From: RGIG3009 sp045653425 | Lineage (GTDB): Bacteria > Bacillota > Clostridia > Oscillospirales > Acutalibacteraceae | Assembly: GCA_045653425.1 (NCBI GenBank) | Contig: JAZOLU010000030.1 | Coordinates: forward strand, 1-21,471 | Direction of reading: 5' to 3' | DNA: 21,471 bases | Part shown: in pieces, positions 1 to 5,602 of the stretch | How the letters are laid out: each line of letters opens with the position of its first letter | How positions within the stretch are numbered: the stretch's first letter is position 1 | The notes under the pieces: model-generated | Databases searched by the model: none | What the model saw: only the letters and a program-made list of their open reading frames with translations | Told to the model about the DNA's origin: nothing | Program-made: the position numbers and the translations under genes

Positions 1-7
1 TTTTCAT
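1..7 (-). CDS. Start of a gene that leaves the window (identity unknown)
   Basis: Only ATG AAA A can be read, with the start codon at 7-5. The start is supported by a GGAGG ribosome site at 20-16, spaced 8 bases from the ATG. The product cannot be identified from two codons. Its interest lies in the control region upstream, which holds a 9-codon leader ORF and an inverted repeat that covers the ribosome site. In Gram-positive bacteria that layout is known for inducible antibiotic-resistance genes (erm, cat), but nothing visible here proves such a function. Confidence 0.5.
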
Positions 8-15
8 TGCTTTTT

Positions 16-78
16 CCTCCGATTGTGTTTTTTGTTCTCGTGACTGGCAGGTCGCTTTTATCTTAACACAATCGGAGG
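16..78 (-). promoter_or_regulatory. Inverted repeat sequestering a ribosome-binding site (putative translational attenuator)
   Basis: A perfect 14-bp inverted repeat joins 65-78 to 16-29 with a 35-base loop. Read on the minus strand, the second arm contains the GGAGG ribosome site of the gene starting at position 7. The first arm is codons 4-8 of a short leader ORF. A ribosome stalled in the leader would open the stem and free the second ribosome site. This is the known mechanism of erm and cat leaders; applying it here is inference. No promoter for this transcript could be assigned with confidence. Confidence 0.6.
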
Positions 79-87
79 TCTTTTCAT
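58..87 (-). CDS. Nine-residue leader peptide MKRPPIVLR
   Basis: ATG at 87-85 is preceded by AAGAGG, 7 bases upstream of the start. The reading frame is M-K-R-P-P-I-V-L-R and ends in TAA at 60-58. Codons 4-8 form exactly the 5' arm of the stem that hides the downstream ribosome site, so the ORF is unlikely to be accidental. Leader peptides of 5-20 residues with this geometry regulate drug-resistance genes by drug-dependent stalling. The Pro-Pro pair could also slow a ribosome. No known stalling motif was recognised. Confidence 0.55.
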   Translation of the reverse strand: MKRPPIVLR

Positions 88-103
88 CGGTAAACCTCTT
101 TTG

Positions 104-126
104 AACCACGCGACTATCGCGTGGTT
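104..126. other. Hairpin with 9-bp stem upstream of the leader ORF
   Basis: AACCACGCG (104-112) pairs with CGCGTGGTT (118-126) around a 5-base loop. On the minus strand it sits 8 bases before the ribosome site of the leader ORF and may be part of the folded leader RNA. On the plus strand it is followed by TTCGTTT, so weak terminator activity is also possible. Confidence 0.4.
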
Positions 127-139
127 TTCGTTTACAAGA

Positions 140-167
140 AAAAGCACTTCCCGAAGGAAGTGTTTTT
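140..167. terminator. Rho-independent terminator-like hairpin, T-runs on both sides
   Basis: CACTTCC (145-151) pairs with GGAAGTG (56 to 62 of the same hundred, i.e. 156-162) around CGAA, and the stem extends into A-T pairs on both sides. It can act on either strand. On the minus strand it would end transcripts arriving from the two small membrane-protein genes, or act as an attenuator ahead of the leader ORF. Confidence 0.6.
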
Positions 168-292
168 CTGAGAAGTTTGAACTTAGTGGCACGAATTAAA
201 TGTGCCTGAAAACAGGGGGTTGCTTTTTATTCTTTTTTGTTACAATCACATTGTCTTTATTAATGTTATGATTTGCTTCGTTTTTTCTCTCC
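168..292. other. AT-rich intergenic stretch
   Basis: No ORF with a ribosome site is seen here. It contains a small dyad GGCAC/GTGCC (about 188-207) and ACAAT/ATTGT around 243-255. A promoter for the attenuated left-edge gene might lie here, but no convincing -35/-10 pair was found. Confidence 0.3.
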
Positions 293-592
293 TTAATAAT
301 CAAAAATATCATAAGGAATATCAAACCAAACAAATAATATCGACAAAGCAATAAAGACTAAATTGATGATTAACGCCTTTAATTTTTCTTGCAAAGACAC
401 CTTTTTATCAGACACAAGCATCAGACTCACTATAACTGCCGCAACAACGGGAATAAAGGTAAGAAATGTTTTCGTATTATCATCAAATATTCCCATTACG
501 TATTGCCCACGAAGTAATCTTCTACTCAAATAGTACCTCTCTTGAATAGCAATCCTTATAAAAAAGCAAATAATCGCATTTATGATCGACAC
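293..592 (-). CDS. Small membrane protein of unknown function
   Basis: A 99-residue protein, not recognised. It starts at GTG (592-590), 4 bases after AAAGGA. An internal ATG (MGIFDD, residue 33) has no good ribosome site. Two clear hydrophobic segments lie near residues 44-61 (TFLTFIPVVAAVIVSLMLV) and 73-90 (ALIINLVFIALSILFVWF), with a possible third at the N-terminus. The short lysine-rich segment between them suggests a cytoplasmic hairpin. It lies 71 bases downstream of the zinc-ribbon gene on the same strand and probably shares its transcript. AT-rich codon use sets it apart from the GC-rich backbone genes and fits transferred DNA. Confidence 0.55.
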   Translation of the reverse strand: MSIINAIICFFIRIAIQERYYLSRRLLRGQYVMGIFDDNTKTFLTFIPVVAAVIVSLMLVSDKKVSLQEKLKALIINLVFIALSILFVWFDIPYDIFDY

Positions 593-663
593 ACATTCCT
601 TTTCAACGTTTAATTAAATTGATATTAATACCCCTACAACCAATACCGATATACCCCATAAAA

Positions 664-993
664 TCATTTTCTCGTCTGCTTTAGAATTTTTTCTATATTT
701 CTATAATTATAATATATCAAGACAGAATTTGTTATCGTTATCAAAGCCGTTAGAACCATAACCCCAAAAAGTCTAATGGAAATCATAGAAATAATTGTAG
801 CAATGGAAACGTATTTGTTTATCTTTGTATCTCCAAATCTATCAATGAAACTTTTAATTTCTTCTACAATTTTATTATTTTTTGTTGTTTTGTTTGACTG
901 AGTTTGGTCATTGGTTACACTAACCTTGTTTCCGCACTCGGTACAAAATGAACATTTATTTTCAAGGTGTTTACCACACTTACTGCAAATCAC
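664..993 (-). CDS. Zinc-ribbon membrane protein
   Basis: A 109-residue protein starting at GTG (993-991) with an excellent AGGAGGTGA ribosome site. Residues 3-20 form a zinc ribbon (C3xxC6 and C17xxC20, with an extra Cys at 14), as in the zinc-ribbon family found at the N-termini of many Firmicutes membrane proteins. A charged, Asn/Thr-rich linker follows, then two hydrophobic segments in residues ~62-97. The expected topology is a cytoplasmic zinc ribbon tethered to the membrane. Its function is unknown. Its promoter carries a dyad likely to be bound by the divergent XRE regulator. Confidence 0.65.
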   Translation of the reverse strand: MICSKCGKHLENKCSFCTECGNKVSVTNDQTQSNKTTKNNKIVEEIKSFIDRFGDTKINKYVSIATIISMISIRLFGVMVLTALITITNSVLIYYNYRNIEKILKQTRK

Positions 994-1016
994 TGTATCA
1001 CCTCCTACATGCGTTA

Positions 1017-1065
1017 ACCGATATTGGTAAATGTTATTATATACCGTTTTCGGTTATTATGTCAA
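1017..1065 (-). promoter_or_regulatory. Promoter of the zinc-ribbon gene with two operator-like dyads
   Basis: On the minus strand TTGACA (1065-1060) and TATAAT (1041-1036) are separated by 18 bases. The spacer contains the dyad ACCG-TTTT-CGGT (1043-1054). A second dyad ACCG-ATAT-TGGT lies at 1017-1028, 26 bp away centre to centre. Both sites lie between the divergent zinc-ribbon gene and the XRE gene, so they are likely operators of that regulator. No clear promoter for the XRE gene itself was found; TATTAT at 1055-1060 is a weak -10 candidate. Confidence 0.6.
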
Positions 1066-1084
1066 TAGGGAGGGTTGAAAAAAT

Positions 1085-1294
1085 ATGATTTCCTATGATA
1101 ATCTGTGGCAAACAATGAGGGAAAAAGGTGTAACTCAATATGCACTTATTAAAAAATACAATATCAGTCCTGCACAAATCACCAGATTAAAAAGAAACGA
1201 AAGTGTAAGTACGCATACGATAGAAATGTTTTGCAAAATTTTGCAGTGTAATGTTGAAGATGTTATGCAATATATAGAGGATGCAGAAATATAA
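1085..1294 (+). CDS. Cro/CI-family (XRE) transcriptional regulator
   Basis: A 69-residue protein that is almost entirely one helix-turn-helix domain of the small Cro/C1 type. The recognition region is YALIKKYNISPAQITRLKR (about residues 19-37), followed by the usual amphipathic helix ending NVEDVMQYIED. A GGGAGGG ribosome site lies about 10 bases before the ATG. Regulators of this size usually repress their own and a neighbouring promoter. The CGGT dyads just upstream and the divergent zinc-ribbon gene make a local switch likely. AT-rich codon use fits mobile-element origin. Confidence 0.85.
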   Translation: MISYDNLWQTMREKGVTQYALIKKYNISPAQITRLKRNESVSTHTIEMFCKILQCNVEDVMQYIEDAEI

Positions 1295-1319
1295 AAAGCC
1301 GTGAAAATCACGGCTTTTT
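1293..1319. terminator. Bidirectional terminator between convergent genes
   Basis: AAAAAGCCGTG (1293-1303) pairs with CACGGCTTTTT (1309-1319) around AAAAT, with A/T runs on both sides. It ends the XRE gene on the plus strand and overlaps the last codons and stop of the four-helix-bundle gene on the minus strand. Confidence 0.85.
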
Positions 1320-1676
1320 GTTATTATTCAATTTGCTTTTAGCAGTTTTAATTGAGGCAATCAACAAGATACGAATTGTTGAGCAAGTCTTATCAATAGA
1401 TTTATAGGTTACTTCATCAATATATCCAGACCGCAAAAGCATTTCTAGCCATTTGCCTGTTTCGTTCGCTTCCTTCAACGCGATTTCAAGTTTAGCAATG
1501 AAATCGGCACGGCTATGTCCGTATTTACTTTCGGCAATATTAGCACAAACACTTGTTGCACTCCTGCTAATTTGATTTGAAATAACGGTTTCGTGTTTTG
1601 TTCTTAATTCTTTTGTCAGCTTTAAAACATCAACAGATAGCTGCATAGATAAATCAGAAAGCTTATCTTCTTTCAT
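1308..1676 (-). CDS. Four-helix-bundle protein (S23 / Avd-like)
   Basis: A 122-residue protein. ATG at 1676-1674 is preceded by GAGAGGTGA and by a good promoter; an upstream in-frame ATG (1733) lies inside that promoter and is rejected. The sequence has the family signature around residues 33-49, QISRSATSVCANIAES, followed by helices rich in Lys, Glu and Leu. The family includes proteins encoded in 23S rRNA intervening sequences and is structurally related to Avd, the accessory factor of diversity-generating retroelements. Its members are basic, pentamer-forming and thought to bind nucleic acid. No reverse transcriptase is visible here. Immediately upstream lies an array of small hairpins, the first of which contains this gene's -35 box. 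Confidence 0.85.
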   Translation of the reverse strand: MKEDKLSDLSMQLSVDVLKLTKELRTKHETVISNQISRSATSVCANIAESKYGHSRADFIAKLEIALKEANETGKWLEMLLRSGYIDEVTYKSIDKTCSTIRILLIASIKTAKSKLNNNKKP

Positions 1677-1701
1677 TGCTATCACCTCTCTTATAGTATG
1701 G

Positions 1702-1730
1702 ATTATACCATACGTTTGCACGAAGTGCAA
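1702..1730 (-). promoter_or_regulatory. Promoter of the four-helix-bundle gene
   Basis: TTGCAC (1730-1725) and TATAAT (1707-1702) are spaced by exactly 17 bases on the minus strand, about 26 bases ahead of the ATG. The -35 box is one arm of the first hairpin of the adjoining array (TTGCAC-GAA-GTGCAA, 1716-1730). Confidence 0.75.
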
Positions 1731-1996
1731 CATCCTTGGGCGGAGCCCAAGTGTTTACGGCGCAAGCCGTAACATCGTTTCTCCGTAGGAGAACATCATT
1801 GATGCGAAGCATCACATCGTTGATGCGAAGCATCACATCGTTGATGCGAAGCATCACATCGTTGATGCGAAGCATCACATCATTGATGCGAAGCATCACA
1901 TCGTTTTGTGTCCGCAAGCGGAAAACGATGTTCTCGCTCTGCGAGAAATGATGTTGCGAGTAAACTCGCAAACGATGTTGTGCCCTACGGACACAA
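1716..1996. repeat. Array of about 13 short hairpins separated by CATCG/CGATG linkers
   Basis: Each unit is a 15-22 base hairpin that usually starts TT and ends AA, followed by a 5-base linker. In order, the hairpins are at 1716-1730, 1736-1750, 1755-1772, 1778-1793, five 21-bp units in 1799-1903, 1904-1925, 1931-1947, 1954-1971 and 1978-1996. Stems differ (TTGCAC, TTGGGC, TTACGGC, TTCTCC, TGATGC, TTCTCGC, TTGCGAG). Left-half linkers read CATC+G/A/C and right-half linkers read the reverse complement CGATG or ATGATG. Left-half loops are GNA or GNNA closed by C-G (GAA, GGA, GCAA, GTA), types known to make unusually stable DNA hairpins. This is not a CRISPR: there are no long unique spacers. Confidence 0.85.
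1799..1903. repeat. Five tandem 21-bp units inside the hairpin array
   Basis: Unit: hairpin TTGATGCGAAGCATCA plus linker CATCG, repeated five times with a perfect 21-base period. Only the last base of unit 4 differs (CATCA). The core GCGAAGC is the known extra-stable DNA mini-hairpin. Because 21 is a multiple of 3, several frames stay open across it; this is not evidence of coding. Confidence 0.95.
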
Positions 1997-2000
1997 ACAC

Positions 2001-2038
2001 AAAAAACAAGAGCACTGCGTGTGCAGTGCTCTTGTTTT
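2001..2038. terminator. Terminator downstream of tRNA-Gly, also facing the hairpin array
   Basis: CAAGAGCACTGC pairs perfectly with GCAGTGCTCTTG around a 4-base loop, with A-runs on one side and T-runs on the other. On the minus strand it directly follows the tRNA CCA end. On the plus strand it would stop any transcript coming out of the hairpin array. Confidence 0.85.
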
Positions 2039-2039
2039 T

Positions 2040-2115
2040 TGGAGCGGCTTACGAGGCTCGAACTCGCTACCTCCACCTTGGCAAGGTGGCGCTCTACCAG
2101 ATGAGCTAAAGCCGC
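2040..2115 (-). tRNA. tRNA-Gly (anticodon GCC)
   Basis: A 76-base cloverleaf. The acceptor stem GCGGCTT pairs with AAGCCGC. The D arm is GCTC...GAGC. The anticodon stem CCACC/GGTGG encloses the loop TTGCCAA, giving anticodon GCC. The T arm GCGAG-TTCGAGC-CTCGT includes one G-U pair. The discriminator T is followed by an encoded CCA (2042-2040). It reads GGC and GGU glycine codons. Its 3' end faces the AT-rich accessory block, a common place for integrated elements, but no second copy of the tRNA end was seen in the window. Confidence 0.97.
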
Positions 2116-2128
2116 AATTGCAACAGTG

Positions 2129-2157
2129 AGTATACCACAGTCGCGCGCGTTTGTCAA
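2129..2157 (-). promoter_or_regulatory. Promoter of tRNA-Gly
   Basis: TTGACA (2157-2152) and TATACT (2134-2129) are separated by 17 bases on the minus strand, with the -10 ending 14 bases before the tRNA. The spacer holds a CGCGCGCG tract. Confidence 0.85.
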
Positions 2158-2165
2158 GCACAAAA

Positions 2166-2198
2166 AATGTGGGAGGAACAAGAAATTCCTCCCGCATT
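2166..2198 (-). terminator. Terminator of the PrsA/SurA-like lipoprotein gene
   Basis: On the minus strand GCGGGAGGAA pairs with TTCCTCCCAC (one mismatch region near the base), followed by ATTTTTTG, 11 bases after the stop codon at 2211-2209. Confidence 0.85.
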
Positions 2199-2208
2199 GG
2201 TGTGTGCT

Positions 2209-3441
2209 TTATTCCACGCCTAAATATGCCATCATTTCTTTAAGGTCCGCCGCTTTTAACGCCTTTTGGTTGACAACGGCATCTTTCGCCAGTTCGTCCA
2301 TTTGCTTTTGCACTTCGGCATCAAATTCCTTGTACTTCATATGTTGCAGGGTTTGGTCGTGACTGTCGGCGTAAAAGTCCACGTCCTTGCCGTCCTTTTT
2401 GCCGCGCTGGGCTTCCGGGTCCAAACGGAAAATAACCGCCATGGTGTTGGTGGTACCGTTCTTTTTGTAGGTTTTTACCGCTGCCTCGCCTTCGGGAACG
2501 GCGGTGACCGCTTTGACCAATTCTTCGTCCACGCCGTCCGCTACCTTGACAATGTCCTGACGGGTGAGGGTGGTTACCTCCTCGCCCTCCACAATCTGCG
2601 CGCCGCCGCTGCCGGTCGTGGTTGTGGTTGTGGTGGTCGTCGTGGCAGCGGTGGTTGTGGTGGTTTTGGTGTCTTTGTCGTCTTCCTTATCCGTCACTTC
2701 TGCCGCCGCGGCGTCCTTTTCGTACTGACGGTTGAGTTCCTGGAAATCCTCAATCGTCTTTTTGCCGGCGTTAAAGTCCTTCACGTATTTGTCGAACTGC
2801 GCTTGAATTTTGGCAATGTCCGCATCACTTTTTGCGCTGTTATCTTCGTTGACCAGCGATACCTCAAACAGGAAATAACTGAGGTAGTTTTCGTCAAAAA
2901 ACTTGCGCTCGTCCGCGTCCGATACCTCGCGCAGGCCGCCTTTATCATACAGGCCGGTGAACAACGACGATTCGTTAAGCATAACGGCTTTGTACATCGC
3001 TTCGTACCGCGCTTTGGTAAAGCCGAGTTGCACGCACGCGTCGTTTTCCACTGTTTTTAACGCTTCGTTGGCTTCTTTAAGCAATTCGTCGTCCCACTTG
3101 ATTTCGTATTTTGCCATTAAATCCTCCGCCGCTTCTTGACGGTAGATAGTGTCCCGCGCGGTGAGGCGAATGTACTCATCAATGGTGATTTGCTCGGCGT
3201 CGTCCCCTTCGCCGTAGGGCAGTTTCATATCCAGCGACTCGCTGCCGTAATAGTACATATACATTTGCAAGTTCGTATCCGACGAGATGGTGTTGTACAC
3301 GTATGCCAAATAGTCACCCATAGCATACGTTTCGCCCCCAACTTCCAGCGCCACCGCGGGCGTGGAGCAAGCACCAAGCAACAAACACGCGGCAGCCAAT
3401 ACCACCGCCAGCGCCGAGTGCAACCAATGTTTCACAGTCAT
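2209..3441 (-). CDS. PrsA/SurA-like lipoprotein with a poly-Thr insertion
   Basis: A 410-residue protein starting at ATG 3441 after AAGGAGG. Residues 1-25 are a lipoprotein signal ending in LLGAC, with Cys25 as the lipid anchor. The following VALEVGGETYAMGDY and long helical region resemble the N-terminal chaperone part of SurA/PrsA foldases. The C-terminal part contains AVTAVPEGEAAVKTY and a final helical segment, as in the flanks of a parvulin domain. Between them lies an acidic stretch and a run of about 20 residues that are nearly all Thr (around residues 255-277), where the parvulin core would be expected. It is probably an extracellular folding factor or a derivative lacking isomerase activity. 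Assignment is from pattern only. Confidence 0.65.
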   Translation of the reverse strand: MTVKHWLHSALAVVLAAACLLLGACSTPAVALEVGGETYAMGDYLAYVYNTISSDTNLQMYMYYYGSESLDMKLPYGEGDDAEQITIDEYIRLTARDTIYRQEAAEDLMAKYEIKWDDELLKEANEALKTVENDACVQLGFTKARYEAMYKAVMLNESSLFTGLYDKGGLREVSDADERKFFDENYLSYFLFEVSLVNEDNSAKSDADIAKIQAQFDKYVKDFNAGKKTIEDFQELNRQYEKDAAAAEVTDKEDDKDTKTTTTTAATTTTTTTTTTGSGGAQIVEGEEVTTLTRQDIVKVADGVDEELVKAVTAVPEGEAAVKTYKKNGTTNTMAVIFRLDPEAQRGKKDGKDVDFYADSHDQTLQHMKYKEFDAEVQKQMDELAKDAVVNQKALKAADLKEMMAYLGVE

Positions 3442-3458
3442 TGTGATTATCCTCCTTG

Positions 3459-3475
3459 AAAACTACAGTAGTTTT
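3459..3475. promoter_or_regulatory. 17-bp perfect palindrome at the start site of the foldase-like gene
   Basis: AAAACTAC-A-GTAGTTTT is perfectly symmetric and sits directly between the -10 box and the ribosome site of the downstream gene, covering the expected transcription start. This is a classical repressor-operator position. The binding protein is unknown. Confidence 0.55.
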
Positions 3476-3504
3476 ATTGTACACGAAACTTGTCCGCTTG
3501 TCCA
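3476..3504 (-). promoter_or_regulatory. Promoter of the foldase-like lipoprotein gene
   Basis: TGGACA (3504-3499) and TACAAT (3481-3476) have a 17-base spacer on the minus strand. The -10 box abuts the 17-bp palindrome. Confidence 0.75.
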
Positions 3505-3544
3505 CTATATTTGCGAAATTCACGGAAAATTCACACAGCCGTTT

Positions 3545-3577
3545 ACAAAAAACCGGAACGGGAAACCCCGTTCCGGA
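3545..3577 (-). terminator. Terminator of the DUF1015 / Thr-rich lipoprotein transcript
   Basis: CCGGAACGGG (3553-3562) pairs perfectly with CCCGTTCCGG (3567-3576) around a 4-base loop. On the minus strand it is followed by TTTTTTG. It lies 13 bases past the stop of the lipoprotein gene. Confidence 0.9.
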
Positions 3578-3589
3578 AAGCGTGGCAAC

Positions 3590-4135
3590 TTATCCCCACG
3601 GTGTCCAGTAAAAATCGTCTTTCGCCGACATCGTGGTTTGCGGTTTTTTGGTTGTGGTGGTTTGCGGTTTTGTGGTAGTTGCCGCTTGCTGCGGCTTTGT
3701 GGTGGTTGCCGCTTGCTGCGGCTTTGTGGTGGTTGCCGCCACCTTGGTGGTGGCAGTGGTGCCGCCCGCCGTTGTCGCACCGCTTGTAACGGTGATGGGC
3801 AAGTTTTTGGTGGTGGTGCGCTTGGGGTTGTTGACAATGACGTTGCCGTCCACAATAAAGTTGCCGTCGTCATCATCCTCCACCACACCGTCCTCTTGTT
3901 CAATGACAATGCCGGTGGGCTTAGCAGTGGGCTTGAACTGTGTAACAGGTGCGCCCTGCGCATCCGTTACGGTGGTGCCTTGCGCATCCGTTACCACCAC
4001 CGTTTCGCGCACGGTCGTGGTAGTGGTGCCGGCAGTGGTGCCGTTGGCGGGTTCGTTTGCGGGCTTTTGGGGAGTGCACGCGCACACGGCAAGCAACAGC
4101 GCAGCCGAACAAAGAACCAGTAGTAGTTTACGCAT
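3590..4135 (-). CDS. Thr/Lys/Pro-rich small lipoprotein
   Basis: A 181-residue protein starting at ATG 4135, which follows AAAGGAGAGG; a longer frame beginning at 4174 overlaps the previous gene and has no ribosome site. The signal is MRKLLLVLCSAALLLAVCAC, with VCAC a plausible lipobox. Most of the chain is low complexity: TTTTT near the N-terminus, two copies of VTDAQG-type repeats, an acidic patch (EDDDDGN), then three TTTKPQ repeats. No enzymatic domain is visible. It lies 32 bases after the DUF1015 gene and shares its terminator, so the two form an operon. It probably serves as an exposed, possibly O-glycosylated surface lipoprotein. Confidence 0.7.
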   Translation of the reverse strand: MRKLLLVLCSAALLLAVCACTPQKPANEPANGTTAGTTTTTVRETVVVTDAQGTTVTDAQGAPVTQFKPTAKPTGIVIEQEDGVVEDDDDGNFIVDGNVIVNNPKRTTTKNLPITVTSGATTAGGTTATTKVAATTTKPQQAATTTKPQQAATTTKPQTTTTKKPQTTMSAKDDFYWTPWG

Positions 4136-4167
4136 GGGTATCCTCTCCTTTTGCTGATTTATGTACG

Positions 4168-5475
4168 TCAACACAGTTGGTTGACGGTGAGTCCCGTGAT
4201 GAGTTTGGGGTAAAAATACGTGGATTTTTGCGGCATTTTTTCGCCCGCCGCCGCCACGTCGCGAATTTCCGAAACGCGGGTGGGGTTAAGCAAAAACGCC
4301 GCTTGGAACGCGCCGCTGCGCACGCTGTCCAGTGCCTCCGTGCGGCTGCGGGTGTAGGTGAGGTTGACCTGACGCGCCATATTGGCTTTGTCAATGCCCA
4401 GCAAACGCTCCAACACCAACGTGTGCAACACGTTTACGTCCAACCCGCGAGATGCTGCCGACAACTGCGGTAATGCCTTATCCATAACCGCTATATCACG
4501 CAACGTGAGCAGGGCCGCGGTGTCCCCGCCGGTGTAAAAGCCAAAGGCACGCTCGCCCGCTTCGTACGCTGCTGCCATACGCGCGCCCAGTTCTGCCGTG
4601 GGTATCCCTTCCTCCACCGCAAACAACGGAAGGCACTTATCCAGCAAGTCCGCCGCGTTAAAGTTGGGTAAGTCGCGCAGTAAACGGTGGGTGGGCAGTA
4701 CCACCAAGCCGGGGTGGCTCATTTCCACCAACATCATCATAATATAATCCGAATCTGCCCCCACCGGCGTGCCCTGTTCCCGCAGGTAGTTGCGGTAGTT
4801 AATGGCGGTTTCGTACCGATGGTGACCGTCCGCAATGTACAGTTTGGTATTCGCAAAGCGGGCGGTGATGGCGGCAATAATGACCTCGTCCGTAATGGCC
4901 CACAGGCGGTGGGTGAGCCCCGCTTCGTCCGTGAGTGCCGCCACGGGTTCCCCTTGCATGGCGCGGGCGAGCAACGCATCCACCGACTCGCCGGGGGCGG
5001 TGTCGTTATACAACGCGTACACGTCGCTGAAATTGCAGCCGGTGGCTTTCATTAAATCCAGCCGGTCCTGCTTGGCTTTGGACAACGTTTCCTCGTGCGG
5101 GAGGACAATGCCTTTGTCAAACTCCTCCAAATGCACTTGGGCAACCATACCGTATACGCGAAACGCCGTGTCCGGTGCCGCCAAGTCGCTGACACCCGCC
5201 AACGTAAAGCCAATGTCGTACACATACAGGGCGGGGGTGTCGTCACGCCGCAACACGCCGTTTGCCAGTAACCGCTGCAACACCTCGCCCGCGGTGGCGT
5301 AAGGATTTTTCCCCTCCCGCGGGAGTTCCAGACGAATGATGTTGTTGGCATTGCGCGCTAGGTACGCTTGCCGTTGTTCTTCGGAAATAATGTCGTACGG
5401 CGGGCAAACCACCTGTTCCAGCGGACCTGCCGCCGAGGTGAAACGCAACGCGCGAAACGGACGAATGACTGCCAT
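4168..5475 (-). CDS. DUF1015-family protein
   Basis: A 435-residue protein close to the family's usual length. The N-terminus PFRALRF...VVCPPYDIIS and the central YIADGHHRYETA (around residues 213-226) are the conserved motifs of the DUF1015 family (COG4198), which is widespread in Firmicutes but has no established reaction. The conserved His-His-Arg-Tyr-Glu cluster suggests a catalytic or ligand site. There is no signal peptide, so it is cytoplasmic. The start ATG 5475 lies about 9 bases after AAAGGGG. It is the first gene of a two-gene transcript with the Thr-rich lipoprotein and is divergent from the NlpC/P60-like lipoprotein gene. Confidence 0.85.
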   Translation of the reverse strand: MAVIRPFRALRFTSAAGPLEQVVCPPYDIISEEQRQAYLARNANNIIRLELPREGKNPYATAGEVLQRLLANGVLRRDDTPALYVYDIGFTLAGVSDLAAPDTAFRVYGMVAQVHLEEFDKGIVLPHEETLSKAKQDRLDLMKATGCNFSDVYALYNDTAPGESVDALLARAMQGEPVAALTDEAGLTHRLWAITDEVIIAAITARFANTKLYIADGHHRYETAINYRNYLREQGTPVGADSDYIMMMLVEMSHPGLVVLPTHRLLRDLPNFNAADLLDKCLPLFAVEEGIPTAELGARMAAAYEAGERAFGFYTGGDTAALLTLRDIAVMDKALPQLSAASRGLDVNVLHTLVLERLLGIDKANMARQVNLTYTRSRTEALDSVRSGAFQAAFLLNPTRVSEIRDVAAAGEKMPQKSTYFYPKLITGLTVNQLC

Positions 5476-5504
5476 AATACACGCCCCTTTATAATAATAC
5501 CACT

Positions 5505-5533
5505 ATTGTACCACACGTGCGTGCGCTCGTCCA
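5505..5533 (-). promoter_or_regulatory. Promoter of the DUF1015 gene
   Basis: On the minus strand TGGACG (5533-5528) and TACAAT (5510-5505) have a 17-base spacer, 29 bases before the start codon. The same TGGAC/TACAAT form is used upstream of the foldase-like gene. Confidence 0.6.
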
Positions 5534-5553
5534 GTACCCACGACAAATTTTTA

Positions 5554-5582
5554 TTGCTTTTTTGTGGAATTTTCGGTACAAT
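5554..5582 (+). promoter_or_regulatory. Promoter of the NlpC/P60-like lipoprotein gene
   Basis: TTGCTT (5554-5559) and TACAAT (5577-5582) are separated by 17 bases, with the ATG 20 bases downstream of the -10. Confidence 0.7.
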
Positions 5583-5602
5583 TGCTTTAAGAGGTGATTG
5601 GA

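Noticed and set aside
1736..1951. Open frames across the hairpin array giving peptides with ITSLMRS or INDVMLR repeats
   Set aside because: The 21-base unit is a multiple of three and lacks stops, so several frames on both strands stay open. There is no ribosome site; the DNA is explained by hairpins.
1716..1996. CRISPR array
   Set aside because: The identical units are directly adjacent with 5-base linkers and no unique spacers of 25-40 bases; no cas genes are visible.
2040..2115. tRNA-Gly 3' end used as an integration site for the left accessory block
   Set aside because: No second copy of the tRNA 3' end was found between 1 and 2000. The far boundary may be off-window, so this cannot be supported.
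3633..4157. Hydrophobic Val-rich plus-strand ORF opposite the Thr-rich lipoprotein
   Set aside because: It is an antisense shadow of poly-Thr codons and shows no start signals.
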